DNA of 64,000 nucleotides from Myxococcus sp046520405 (lineage in GTDB: Bacteria; Myxococcota; Myxococcia; Myxococcales; Myxococcaceae). The position numbers were made by a program, and so were the translations under genes. The notes under the pieces are model-generated. The model made no database searches. It was not told the origin of the DNA and saw only the letters and a program-made list of their open reading frames with translations. Positions 35,184-43,428 of this stretch are shown piece by piece. Location: the NCBI GenBank assembly GCA_046520405.1, contig JBKGHI010000004.1, positions 27,851-91,850 of the forward strand, given 5' to 3'. The number at the start of each line of letters is the position of its first letter. The stretch's first letter is position 1.

Positions 35184-35780
35184 CTACTTGGAGCCCCGGC
35201 GCCCGCCGGGGGCCTCGTCCCGGAAGACGGACAGCACGCCGGACACGTCCAGCCGGGACGTCTTGATGAACAGCCGCAGCGCGCGCTCCACGTGCTCCGC
35301 CAGCGTGGCCATCTTCTCCAGCCGCTGCAGCCGGTCCGGCGGGAGCCCCGCGTGGGACTCGGCCAGACGCCGGGCCTCCGCCAGGTCGGCGCGGATGCGC
35401 GCGACGAAGCCCGCCTCGCGCTCCTCGATGACGTGCGTCACCATCCGCACCAGGTCGTTCTCCGCGCCGTAACGCCAGACGGTGTCCTGGGGCAGGCGCA
35501 CGCGCTGGATGACGCCCCAGCGCTCCAAATCGCGCAGCAGCATGGAGACCCCGCCCTTGGACAGGTCCAGCTCGCGCTCGATTTCGCCGGCGGTCAGGGG
35601 CTCACCGCGCAGGTACAGCAGGGCCCACACGCGGCCCTGGTTGCGCTTGAACCCCCAGAATTCAATGACGTTGCCCACCGCGTCCACCGCGATGGCTTCC
35701 CAGGGCGCCAGCCGGCCATCCGCTGGCGGCGCCTCCGAGTTCGGGCTCCCGGGTCCCCCCGTCCACAGGTAGCCTTTCAT
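35184..35780 (-). CDS. GbsR/MarR-type winged-helix transcriptional regulator
   Basis: 198-aa regulator of the GbsR subgroup. The winged helix spans about residues 38-105 with FWGFKRNQGRVWALLYL, EPLTAGEIERELDLSKGGVSMLLRDLERWGVI and the wing RLPQDTVWRYGAEND. A long C-terminal helical region (about 110-185) should dimerise or sense ligand. The start codon overlaps the prenyl synthase stop by 4 bp (ATGA), so the two are translated together. The perfect palindrome upstream of the operon is the natural candidate for its operator, implying autoregulation. Confidence 0.85.
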   Translation of the reverse strand: MKGYLWTGGPGSPNSEAPPADGRLAPWEAIAVDAVGNVIEFWGFKRNQGRVWALLYLRGEPLTAGEIERELDLSKGGVSMLLRDLERWGVIQRVRLPQDTVWRYGAENDLVRMVTHVIEEREAGFVARIRADLAEARRLAESHAGLPPDRLQRLEKMATLAEHVERALRLFIKTSRLDVSGVLSVFRDEAPGGRRGSK

Positions 35781-36775
35781 GCAGCGCGCCCCTGGACTTG
35801 TTCGGCGATGCCAGCCGACAGCTTCCGCGCCCAGCTCACCAGCTCCGCACCCGCGGGCTCCTGCGCGAAGTGGCCCAGCTTGTCGAGCGCGGCCTCGATT
35901 TCGAGGTTCATCCGCGCCATGGACGCGTCCACCGCGCCGGCGGCTTCAATGGCGGCGCCAATCTCCTTGGTCCGCTCCGGCGTGATGGCGGCGAACGCCC
36001 ACGCGTCCTTCAGCTTGCGCCGCAGCGACTCGTCCTTGGCCACCGCCAGGAGGATGGGCATGGACGGCGTGCGCGAGTGCACGTCCGCGTAGCGCGGCTT
36101 GCCCACGTCCGTGCCCAGGATGTCGCGGATGTCGTCTGCAATCTGGAACGCCACGCCCAGGTGACGCCCGAAGCCGTCGAAGCGTTCCACCGCCTCGGGG
36201 TGCTCCGCCAGCGTCGCAGCCGCGTTGCCACACCAACCGAACAGCGAGCCCGTCTTGCCCTCGGCGATGAAGCGCAGCCGATTGAGCGGCAGGTCCAGGT
36301 CCCCGCGGGCCTCCACCTCGGCGATGGCGGCGCGGGTCATCTCGGAGACGACCGACAGCGCGCTGCGCGTCAGCCGCGCGTCCAGCAGGGACAACTGGTG
36401 CAGGCCCGTGGACAGGATGAGGTCGCCGCTCATCACCGCGACGATGTTGCCCCACCGCGCGTTCACCGTGGGACGGCCCCGCCGGAACATGCCCGCGTCC
36501 ACCACGTCGTCATGCAGCAAGCTGGCGGAGTGGATGAGCTCCGCGGCCACCGCCACGTCCACCAGCCGCTCCGCCGGGACGCCCACCGCGCCGCCGAACA
36601 GCCGCGCCAGCATGGGGCGCGCGCGCTTGCTGCCGCTGCCCAGACAGAGGTGACGGGCCGCCTCCATCAGCGTGTCGCCCTTCACGTCCGGACCGGCGTT
36701 GCCATCCACCAGGGTGGTGCCAAGCCGCTGCTCCACCGCCCCCAGAAACTCCGTCAGCTCCCGAGCCAGATCCAT
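35777..36775 (-). CDS. polyprenyl (octaprenyl-type) diphosphate synthase
   Basis: Trans-isoprenyl diphosphate synthase, which condenses isopentenyl units on an allylic diphosphate. The first Asp-rich motif is SASLLHDDVVDAG with GRPTVN after it; the second is FQIADDIRDILG. Also present are GSGSKRARPMLARLFGG (GGKR-like substrate region) and KTGSLFGWCG. 332 aa is normal. Chain length cannot be fixed from the sequence. It heads the operon with the GbsR-type regulator and the GGCT-like gene, so isoprenoid supply appears to be under direct control of a ligand-responsive repressor. Confidence 0.88.
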   Translation of the reverse strand: MDLARELTEFLGAVEQRLGTTLVDGNAGPDVKGDTLMEAARHLCLGSGSKRARPMLARLFGGAVGVPAERLVDVAVAAELIHSASLLHDDVVDAGMFRRGRPTVNARWGNIVAVMSGDLILSTGLHQLSLLDARLTRSALSVVSEMTRAAIAEVEARGDLDLPLNRLRFIAEGKTGSLFGWCGNAAATLAEHPEAVERFDGFGRHLGVAFQIADDIRDILGTDVGKPRYADVHSRTPSMPILLAVAKDESLRRKLKDAWAFAAITPERTKEIGAAIEAAGAVDASMARMNLEIEAALDKLGHFAQEPAGAELVSWARKLSAGIAEQVQGRAA

Positions 36776-36803
36776 AGTGCGCCGTCTCCTCGTTCGTTCA
36801 TAT

Positions 36804-36823
36804 AGTTCAAGACCGCTTGAACT
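36804..36823. promoter_or_regulatory. perfect palindromic operator upstream of prenyl synthase operon
   Basis: AGTTCAAG (36804-36811) and CTTGAACT (36816-36823) form a perfect 8+8 inverted repeat with a 4-bp centre, 29 bp before the start codon of the prenyl synthase gene. Size and symmetry fit a dimeric winged-helix repressor such as the GbsR/MarR-type protein encoded in this operon. It is locally A+T-rich in a GC-rich genome. Confidence 0.55.
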
Positions 36824-36981
36824 GCACCTGATTCCAGCGCTGCCCAGCAGCCGGGCGTGAGCCGGTGCCAGCGGATGTGGGACAGCCGCGCCACTCCCGC
36901 CCGGAGAGCGGCCGGGCGCCCTGGGGGCACCCGGGGGTGGATTGAGGGCGCCCGGCGGAGCGTGCGACAGAACGCGGACCT

Positions 36982-38466
36982 GTGACTCGCGCAGCCCTCC
37001 GTCGGCAGTTCCTTCGCAGCTTCGCTTCTCTTGCCACCGCGGTGCCGCTGTTCCGGCCCGGGTCGTCCCTGCCCGGCTCGTCGGCCCCGCTCCTGGGGGC
37101 CCCGCCCGTGGACGGGCCCGGCCCCAGCGCGCACAAGCCCCATGGCCGGCTGCGCCGCACGATGGGCGTCTCCGTGGTGGAGGGCATGTTCTCGGAGGTC
37201 TTCACCGCGTGCGCGGGCGCGACGGTGCTCACCGCGTGGGCCATTGCCCTGAAGCTGGGGCCCTTCCTGGTGGGGGTGATGACCGCCCTGCCCTTCTTCG
37301 CGCAGTTCGTCCAGTTCCCCGCGGCCTGGCTGACGGGCCTCTTCGGACACCGGCGCGTGGCCCTCACCGCGGTGTGCCTGTCGCGCCTCGTGATGTTTCC
37401 CCTGGCGGTGATGCCCTGGCTGGGACTGCCCTTTGAAGCCCAGCAGCACCTGCTGCTGACGGTGGCGGGCGTCTCCGCCGCGCTGAGCGTGGTGGGCAAC
37501 AACGCGTGGGTGGCGTGGATGGGCGAACTGGTGCCCCGCGCCGTCCGGGGCCGCTTCTTCGGACGCCGCACCGCGCTCACCACGCTGTCGGGAACCCTGG
37601 CCTCGCTGTGCGCGGGCTTGCTGCTGGACCGGCTGCGCCCGGCCAGCGGCGTGGGCGTGGCCCTGCCCCTGCTCGCGTTGGGCGCGTGCGTCATGGGCGT
37701 CGTCACCACCCTGCTCATGGCGTCGCAGCATGACCCGGCGCCCCCGGGCACCACGCCGCCCCTGGAGCTCAAGGGCGCGCTCGTTCCCTTCAAGGATGAC
37801 AACGCGCGCCGGGTCCTCACCTACCAGGTGGCCTGGAACGCGGCGGTGGGCGTCTCCGCGCCCTTCTTCGCGCTGCACAGCCTCCAGAACCTCAAGATGA
37901 CCTTCGTCATCATGGCGCTGCACGCCGCGGCCGTGGCGGGCGTGCGCATCCTCGCGGCGCCGCTCTGGGGCCGCATGATTGACCGCTGCGGCGCCCAGCC
38001 CGTGTTGATGGCCTGCTCGTTGGGCATTGGCGTCATCCCCGCCCTCTGGCTGCTGCCCACCGCGGGCACGCTGTGGCCCCTGCTGTTCGACGTCCTCCTC
38101 GCGGGCGCGCTGTGGAGCGGCCACGGCCTGGCCATCTTCGAGCTGCCCCTCGCGGTGGCCCCGCGGAAGAACCGGCCCTTCTACCTGGCCGCCTTCGCCA
38201 CCGCGGGCGGTCTGGCCTACGCCGCGGCGGCCGCGCTGGGAGGCGCCATCGCCGCCGCGCTGCCCACCCAGTTCACCCTGGGCGGCCACGCCTGGGTGAA
38301 CCTGCACGTCCTCTTCGTGCTGTCCTCCGTGGCCCGCCTGGGCGCCGCGACGCTGACGGCGCGCATCCCCGAACCCGGCGCCCACCCGGCGCGCTCCGTG
38401 GGCGCGCTGCTGGAGCGGCTGATCCCTCGCCCAATTCCTGCTCACCGCACTGCGTTGGACAAGTAA
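36982..38466 (+). CDS. MFS transporter
   Basis: 494-aa membrane transporter with about 12 predicted helices after a Pro/Ser-rich N-terminal segment of about 55 residues. Typical elements include a cytoplasmic loop after helix 2 (TGLFGHRRVAL, related to the MFS G-x3-D-R/K-x-G-R/K motif) and PRAVRGRFFGRRTALTTL. Substrate unknown. GTG 36982 is used; ATG starts nearer the first helix (MGVSVVEGM) are possible and would remove the odd N-terminus. It diverges from the prenyl synthase operon. Confidence 0.8.
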   Translation: MTRAALRRQFLRSFASLATAVPLFRPGSSLPGSSAPLLGAPPVDGPGPSAHKPHGRLRRTMGVSVVEGMFSEVFTACAGATVLTAWAIALKLGPFLVGVMTALPFFAQFVQFPAAWLTGLFGHRRVALTAVCLSRLVMFPLAVMPWLGLPFEAQQHLLLTVAGVSAALSVVGNNAWVAWMGELVPRAVRGRFFGRRTALTTLSGTLASLCAGLLLDRLRPASGVGVALPLLALGACVMGVVTTLLMASQHDPAPPGTTPPLELKGALVPFKDDNARRVLTYQVAWNAAVGVSAPFFALHSLQNLKMTFVIMALHAAAVAGVRILAAPLWGRMIDRCGAQPVLMACSLGIGVIPALWLLPTAGTLWPLLFDVLLAGALWSGHGLAIFELPLAVAPRKNRPFYLAAFATAGGLAYAAAAALGGAIAAALPTQFTLGGHAWVNLHVLFVLSSVARLGAATLTARIPEPGAHPARSVGALLERLIPRPIPAHRTALDK

Positions 38467-38648
38467 CGCTCGCAAAGCTTCACAGCGTCATTGCTTATCA
38501 TACTGCGGGAGTGTGCGAATCCGTTGCACCCAACCGCACAATTCCAGATTAGCTGGTGATTTGCTATTTTCACTCAAAGTGTGCTTTCTGCCGCCCCAGC
38601 ACCGCTTCTCTCAGAGTGAGCGGTCAACCCGCAGTGCAGGAGCACGAC

Positions 38649-40724
38649 ATGTCCTCAGGTCCTTACCGAAGGCGCCTTTTTCATGCGGTGTTTCTCGTTG
38701 GAACCCTCTCGGGTTCCGCTGCAATGGCAGTCCATACAGATCACAGCCATCGCAATTACGATGCCCGTGACGCATACAACGCTCAGGCCCGCTTTGGCGT
38801 GACGTCCGCCCAGGCGTCCAGCCAGGAAGCCCTGCGGCAGGCCGTGCCTGAGCTGTTGGTGGAGTTCGACGAGGGCAGCGGCCTGGTGCGCTCGCTCACC
38901 AATCCGGTGGGAGCCATCTCCGGTCCGCGCAGTGGCGACGCGCTGGCCATCGGCCTGGACTTCGTCCAGAAGAACCGGGACGCGCTCGGGCTGGGGCTCA
39001 ACGACCTGGCGAACCTCGAGGTGACGGACCGCGTCCATTCGAAGCTGAGCGGCATCACCAACCTGTACCTGCGCCAGACGTACCGGGGGCTGCCCGTCTA
39101 CAACGCCCAGCTTCAAATCAACGTGGCCAGGGACGGACGCGTGCTCAGCGTGCACAGCGACTTCCTGCCGGCGCTGGAGTCCGCCATCGCCAGCGCCGCG
39201 CCGCGCCTGAGCGCCGCGGACGCGGTGATGGGCGTGGCCAAGCACCTGCGCGTCCGCCTGCCCGCGGCGCCGCAGTCCCTCCAGGCCGAGCCCGGCGTGC
39301 GTCAGCGCACGCGCGTGGCCGTGGAAGGCCTGTCCACCCAGCCCATCGACGCGGAGCTGGCGGTGCTGCCCGTCCGCCGCGGCGAGGCCCGGCTGGTGTG
39401 GCACTTCCAGGTCCACACCCTGGACAACGAGCACGCCTACGACGTCACGGTGGACGCGTCCACGGGTGAGGTCTGGACGCGCTTCGACTGGGTGGCGGCG
39501 GACTCGTACCGCGTCTACCCCATGCCGGTGGAGAGCCCCAACCACACCACGCCGCTGCCGCCGGCGGACGGGCGCCTGCTCATCACCAACCCGGCCCACC
39601 CCACGGCCTCGCCCTATGGCTGGCACGACACCAACGGCGTGGCCGGCGCCGAGTACACCATTCCGCGCGGCAACAACGTCCACGCCTATGCGGACACCTC
39701 CAACACCGGCACGCCGCCCGCAACGCAGCCCAACTGCACCGCGTCCCTGGCCTGCGACTTCCCCATCAACCTCACGGGCGCGCCGTCCACGTACATTCCC
39801 GCGGCCGTCACCAACCTGTTTTACTGGAACAACATCATCCACGACGTCCACTACCAGTACGGCTTCGACGAGCGTTCCGGTAACTTCCAGGTCAACAACT
39901 ACGGCAAGGGGGGCGTGGGCAACGACGACGTGCGCGCGGAGGCCCAGGACGGCGGCGGCATGAACAACGCCAACTTCTTCACGCCGCCGGATGGCCAGCG
40001 TCCGCGCATGCAGATGTACCGCTGGAACACGGTGACGCCGAACAAGGACGGAGACCTGGACGCCGGCATCATCGTCCACGAGTACGGCCACGGCATCTCC
40101 AACCGCCTGGTGGGTGGCCCCAGCAACGTGTCCTGCTTGTCCAACCGCCAGCAGCCGGGCGAGGGCATCAGCGACTTCCTGTCGCTCTTCTACACCGCGA
40201 AGCCGACGGACACGGGCGCCCAGGGCCGCGGCGTGGGCACCTACGCGCTGAACCAGCCCACCACGGGCGTGGGCATCCGGCCCCAGCGCTACAGCACCAG
40301 CCCCACCGTCAACACCTGGACCTACGCCAGCATCAACGGCATGGCGGTGCCGCACGGCGTGGGCGCGGTGTTCGCCCAGGGCATGTGGGAGGCCTACTGG
40401 GCCCTGGTCAACCACCACGGGTTCAGCAGCAATCTCTACGACGCCACGGGTGACGCGGGTAATCAGCGCATGATGCTGTACTTCACCCAGGGCCTGAAGA
40501 ACACGCCGTGCAGCCCCACCTTCACCCAGGTGCGTGACGGCATCATCACCGCGGCCACCGCCCTGCACGGTGGCGAGGACGTCTGCCGCCTGTGGACGGC
40601 CTTCGCCGCGTTCGGACTGGGCTCCAACGCCGTGTCCGGTAGCTCCGGCACCACGACGCCGACCAACGGCTTCGCGGTCCCGGCCGCCTGCGCCGCCGCC
40701 GGCCCGTCGGCCCCGACGCTGTAA
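38649..40724 (+). CDS. secreted M36 (fungalysin) family metallopeptidase
   Basis: Zinc protease of the fungalysin/elastinolytic family. AGGAG precedes ATG 38649; a signal peptide (RRRLFHAVFLVGTLSGSAAMA) is followed by a FTP/PepSY-like propeptide (about 35-290). The catalytic domain contains the zinc motif GIIVHEYGHGISNRL (HEYGH, about residue 480) with the third ligand in GEGISDFLSLFY. LTGAPSTYIPAAVTNLFYWNN and FGLGSNAVSGSSG are family-typical. 691 aa. Probably secreted for predation or nutrient release. It starts after a 182-bp region that is A+T-rich for this genome. Confidence 0.9.
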   Translation: MSSGPYRRRLFHAVFLVGTLSGSAAMAVHTDHSHRNYDARDAYNAQARFGVTSAQASSQEALRQAVPELLVEFDEGSGLVRSLTNPVGAISGPRSGDALAIGLDFVQKNRDALGLGLNDLANLEVTDRVHSKLSGITNLYLRQTYRGLPVYNAQLQINVARDGRVLSVHSDFLPALESAIASAAPRLSAADAVMGVAKHLRVRLPAAPQSLQAEPGVRQRTRVAVEGLSTQPIDAELAVLPVRRGEARLVWHFQVHTLDNEHAYDVTVDASTGEVWTRFDWVAADSYRVYPMPVESPNHTTPLPPADGRLLITNPAHPTASPYGWHDTNGVAGAEYTIPRGNNVHAYADTSNTGTPPATQPNCTASLACDFPINLTGAPSTYIPAAVTNLFYWNNIIHDVHYQYGFDERSGNFQVNNYGKGGVGNDDVRAEAQDGGGMNNANFFTPPDGQRPRMQMYRWNTVTPNKDGDLDAGIIVHEYGHGISNRLVGGPSNVSCLSNRQQPGEGISDFLSLFYTAKPTDTGAQGRGVGTYALNQPTTGVGIRPQRYSTSPTVNTWTYASINGMAVPHGVGAVFAQGMWEAYWALVNHHGFSSNLYDATGDAGNQRMMLYFTQGLKNTPCSPTFTQVRDGIITAATALHGGEDVCRLWTAFAAFGLGSNAVSGSSGTTTPTNGFAVPAACAAAGPSAPTL

Positions 40725-40740
40725 TCGCTGAACCGCACCG

Positions 40741-40767
40741 GGCCGGAGCTCCCCTGGGGCTCCGGCC
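40741..40767 (+). terminator. hairpin terminator after M36 protease
   Basis: GGCCGGAGC (40741-40749) and GCTCCGGCC (40759-40767) form a 9-bp perfect stem with a 9-nt loop, 16 bp after the protease stop. Only a short T-poor tail (TGGTCTC) follows, so termination strength is uncertain. Confidence 0.5.
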
Positions 40768-40874
40768 TGGTCTCGCGTGCGGCGATCAGCCCGCGAGCCC
40801 TCTCCAGGCGTGGGTCAGTGCCTTCGGGTACGTGCGGGAAGCGGACATCGGAATTGAATGCCAACACCCCTCGG

Positions 40875-41489
40875 ATGCGCCGCCTCGCCGTTCTGGTGGC
40901 ATTCCTTTTCACGGCGTGTGCCGAGGGCCCCATCACGCGGCCTGACATGCCGGTCCGAAAGTGGGTGGGGCCCGTTGTAAACGTGCCCGGCGGCGGGCAA
41001 TTCCGGACGGTCATCTTCTATGGGCCGTGGCAGTGCAGCCGCCAGCTCATGAACGACTGCCGCGAGAAGTGCGCTGGGAGCGGCTACGCATTGCAGGGCT
41101 GCATGTGGCTGGCCGAAGTGAAGATGGACTACCAGGGGACCGTCATCGACACCGGCAGCCGCTATGGGATGACCCACTGTTGCTGCAACTACTCAACCAT
41201 CAGCGTCAGTGCGAATCAGTCGGCGCGCACCCAGTGGGACAACATCCGGGACGGGTTTCGCCAACAGTGGGCGGCCCGCTTCGGAGCGTGGCCAACGGAC
41301 AGGAACGGACTGGCCTATCCGGGCCACCACATCCGCGACCTCAAGCACGGCGGCAACCCAACAGACTGGGAGAACGTCCTTCCATTCCCCAAGGACATTC
41401 ACGACACGCTGAACGGGCTCTACAACCAGTGCTATGCGAACACCCCTCCATGGACTCAGGTTGGACCTGACTACCCCTATGGAGAGTGA
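40875..41489 (+). CDS. SitA-like lipoprotein toxin (HHI nuclease-type C-terminus)
   Basis: 204-aa polymorphic toxin candidate. The signal peptide MRRLAVLVAFLFTAC has a lipobox, so the protein is a lipoprotein, the form in which SitA toxins move between myxobacteria by outer-membrane exchange. A Cys-rich middle follows (CSRQLMNDCREKCAGSGY, then THCCCNYSTISV). The C-terminal about 75 residues have FGAWPTDRNGLAYPGHHIRDL, HGGNP, NVLPFPKDIH and VGPDYPYG, arranged like a His-Me-finger (HNH) nuclease with the metal His in GHHI at 150-153. It most resembles what I recall of the SitA5 group. ATG 40875 is used because the lipoprotein signal starts there. The SMI1/KNR4 gene 9 bp downstream is the expected immunity partner. 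Confidence 0.8.
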   Translation: MRRLAVLVAFLFTACAEGPITRPDMPVRKWVGPVVNVPGGGQFRTVIFYGPWQCSRQLMNDCREKCAGSGYALQGCMWLAEVKMDYQGTVIDTGSRYGMTHCCCNYSTISVSANQSARTQWDNIRDGFRQQWAARFGAWPTDRNGLAYPGHHIRDLKHGGNPTDWENVLPFPKDIHDTLNGLYNQCYANTPPWTQVGPDYPYGE

Positions 41490-41498
41490 GCGCAGCCC

Positions 41499-41981
41499 AT
41501 GAAGATGGCCGAACTACTTGCAGAGGTTTCGCGCCTCCATCACCCCAACCCTCCTGCGACGCCCGAGCAAATCGAAGCGTTCGAGAAGCGGGTCGGATGG
41601 CCGCTGGACCCGGACCTGCGGGCCTTCTACCTGCATTGCGATGGTGCCGACCTCTTCGATCCTCGAACGCACACGTTCAGAGACCCGGCATTCTCGTTCC
41701 TCCCCCTGTCACGGATTCAGCGCGCGCGCGTAGTCATGAGCCAGGACGACACCGACAAGGCCGGTCCCACGTCCTGGTACGCGGTGTGCGAAGTGCGGGA
41801 CAGCAATTACGTCCTCCTCGACGTGAGCCACCAAGAAGCGGGCCGGTATCCCCTTCGGGATGGCTACCGCGAGGGATTCCCGGACCCTGACTACTGTCGG
41901 CAGATTGCCCCCTCGTTCGCCGAATTCCTCGCTGGCGCCCTCCGCTCGAATGGGCGCTGGTTCTGGCTCTCGCCAGCGTGA
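41499..41981 (+). CDS. SMI1/KNR4 (SUKH) family immunity protein, SitI-like
   Basis: 160-aa SUKH-superfamily protein with the typical start PPATPEQIEAFEKRVGWPLD, then DLRAFYLHCDGADLFDPRTH and FSFLPLSRIQRARVV, ending FAEFLAGALRSNGRWFW. Such proteins neutralise nuclease toxins by direct binding. Its start is 9 bp after the SitA-like stop and a GGAGAG site lies in the toxin 3' end, so toxin and immunity are made together. No signal peptide, so cytoplasmic, as needed to block an incoming nuclease. Confidence 0.85.
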   Translation: MKMAELLAEVSRLHHPNPPATPEQIEAFEKRVGWPLDPDLRAFYLHCDGADLFDPRTHTFRDPAFSFLPLSRIQRARVVMSQDDTDKAGPTSWYAVCEVRDSNYVLLDVSHQEAGRYPLRDGYREGFPDPDYCRQIAPSFAEFLAGALRSNGRWFWLSPA

Positions 41982-41999
41982 ACGACGGCGCCGCCGCCG

Positions 42000-42110
42000 T
42001 GTCCTGGCTCGGCGCGCCCCCATCTGCTGCACGCCCGCTCGCAGTAGCGCGCCCCACTATCGCAACGGTTGCACATTTGGAGAGGCCGCCAGCACTCCGG
42101 GCCGGCGGGA
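42000..42110 (-). pseudogene. remnant of a small Cys zinc-finger ORF
   Basis: On the minus strand this gap reads ECWRPLQMCNRCDSGARYCE then RACSR, giving the Cys pattern C-x7-C-x2-C-x6-C-x3-C. It recalls a short zinc-finger protein family (MCxxCxxGxRYCxxxC) that I associate with transposon-rich regions. There is no start codon in phase nearby, and the basic C-terminus expected after the finger is out of frame, so this is at most a decayed piece. It sits directly beside the toxin-immunity cassette. Confidence 0.3.
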
Positions 42111-42157
42111 CGTTGTAGCCTCGGCGCCGCTCGCATGCCTTGAGGTACTCCAACGTG

Positions 42158-42667
42158 ATGCGCACCACCACCGCGCTCAGCCTGCTCGTGCTCGGCCTGT
42201 CGCCGCTGGCGTGGGCCTGTAAGCGCGAGCCTCCGCCGGCCTACATCCGGCTTCAGGGGGCCGCGCCTATGCTCGCGGACGCGCCACACGCACGCGCCCT
42301 GCTCGTCGTGTTCTGGGCCACGTGGTGCCCGCCCTGCCGGCAGGAAACGCCCCAACTTGTCGCCCTGGCCAATGCGCCCCCGGAGGGACTCGAGGTCGTG
42401 GTCTTCAGCCATGACGAAACACCCCAGGCAGTGGCGTCCTTCTTCGAGGGCCCCCCGCCCGCACCGCTCCATTTGCGCCTCGACACGGACAAGCAGGTGG
42501 GAGGCGCGTTCAGCGTGGAGCAACTCCCCGTCAGCTTCCTCCTGGTCGACGGTCGCCAGGTCGCCCGTTTCTCGGGCCCCCGGGAATGGGATGGCGGCGC
42601 GATGCGGCGTCTGCTGGAGCGCCTGATACGCGAGCCCCCTGCCTCGGCGCCGCCCCCGCTGGATTGA
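42158..42667 (+). CDS. TlpA-like thioredoxin-fold lipoprotein
   Basis: 169-aa envelope thiol-disulfide protein. The signal peptide ends in LAWAC, a plausible lipobox. The domain has LLVVFWATWCPPCRQETPQ with the redox motif WCPPC, and the cis-Pro segment EQLPVSFLLVDGRQV. ATG 42158 is used; GTG 42155 directly precedes it. It is 33 bp upstream of the metal-efflux genes and may be part of that operon, where it could keep the many exported Cys motifs reduced. Confidence 0.85.
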   Translation: MRTTTALSLLVLGLSPLAWACKREPPPAYIRLQGAAPMLADAPHARALLVVFWATWCPPCRQETPQLVALANAPPEGLEVVVFSHDETPQAVASFFEGPPPAPLHLRLDTDKQVGGAFSVEQLPVSFLLVDGRQVARFSGPREWDGGAMRRLLERLIREPPASAPPPLD

Positions 42668-42700
42668 CACCACCAGGCCCCTTTAATAAGCCCGCCTTGG

Positions 42701-43003
42701 ATGCGGTCCCTTCTGCGATTCCTTGCCGTGCTCCTCGTCCTGACGACGGGTGGCGTCTTCCAGACGCTGGCCCTGGCGTCGGACGTGCACGACGACTGCG
42801 CGGAAGAGACATCCGACGAGTGCGAGGACTGCGCGCCCAACTGTGTGCTGTGCGTGTGCTGTCCGTTGAGAGCCGCCCCTGGGCCCTCGTTCATGGTCGC
42901 GCGCCTGGCCCTCCCGTCACTGCTGCTTCCGGTCCCCTCGCGCGTGGATGAGCCCCTGCTCTCCGGCGTGGGGACCGACATCTTCCAGCCGCCCAGAGCC
43001 TGA
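42701..43003 (+). CDS. small secreted Cys-rich protein of the metal-efflux operon
   Basis: 100-aa protein with a signal peptide (MRSLLRFLAVLLVLTTGGVFQTLALA) followed by an acidic Cys cluster (DDCAEETSDECEDCAPNC, then CVCCPLR) holding seven Cys within 32 residues, and ending in FQPPRA. Small proteins with a Cys cluster and a F.PP tail often precede czcCBA loci. It probably binds metal in the periplasm, but that is inference. Confidence 0.75.
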   Translation: MRSLLRFLAVLLVLTTGGVFQTLALASDVHDDCAEETSDECEDCAPNCVLCVCCPLRAAPGPSFMVARLALPSLLLPVPSRVDEPLLSGVGTDIFQPPRA

Positions 43004-43158
43004 CACCGCCCTTCACGGGAGACGTGTGTCTTGCGAAGGCCGTGGCCGGGCGTGTGCGCACGTCCTCCCACTCCGCCCAAGCCCTGTCTGACCTTCCCGC
43101 GCATCTCCGCGCGGGCCATCACCGCCGTGGGCATCCGCCCCAGCAGGAAGGCTTCATC

Positions 43159-43428
43159 ATGCACTCGCCGCGTACGCTGTCCGTCGTCCTGTCCCTGTTC
43201 GCCGCTCCCGTCCTGGCCGAGGAGGCCAGGCCCGCTCCGCAGACCCAGGCCTCCGAGTCCGAGAAGCCGCGCTGCGAGCACGGCGTCCAGAAGTCCCTCT
43301 GTGCCCGCTGCAACCCGAAGCTGGCCCCTGTCTTCAAGGCCAAGGGCGACTGGTGCCCCGAGCACGCGCGCCCCGAATCCCAGTGCGTCCTCTGCAACCC
43401 GGAGCTCGCCAAGAAGGGAGTGAAGTAG
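43159..43428 (+). CDS. small periplasmic protein with two Cys/His modules
   Basis: 89-aa exported protein: signal peptide MHSPRTLSVVLSLFAAPVLA, a short linker, then two copies of the module CEHGVQKSLCARCNP and CPEHARPESQCVLCNP, joined by KLAPVFKAKGDW. Each offers three Cys and one His, a soft-metal site. The same module recurs four times at the N-terminus of the next gene product. AGGAAG precedes ATG 43159. Stop and the next ATG are adjacent (TAG-ATG), so the two are co-translated. Probably a metal chaperone or sensor for the pump. Confidence 0.8.
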   Translation: MHSPRTLSVVLSLFAAPVLAEEARPAPQTQASESEKPRCEHGVQKSLCARCNPKLAPVFKAKGDWCPEHARPESQCVLCNPELAKKGVK

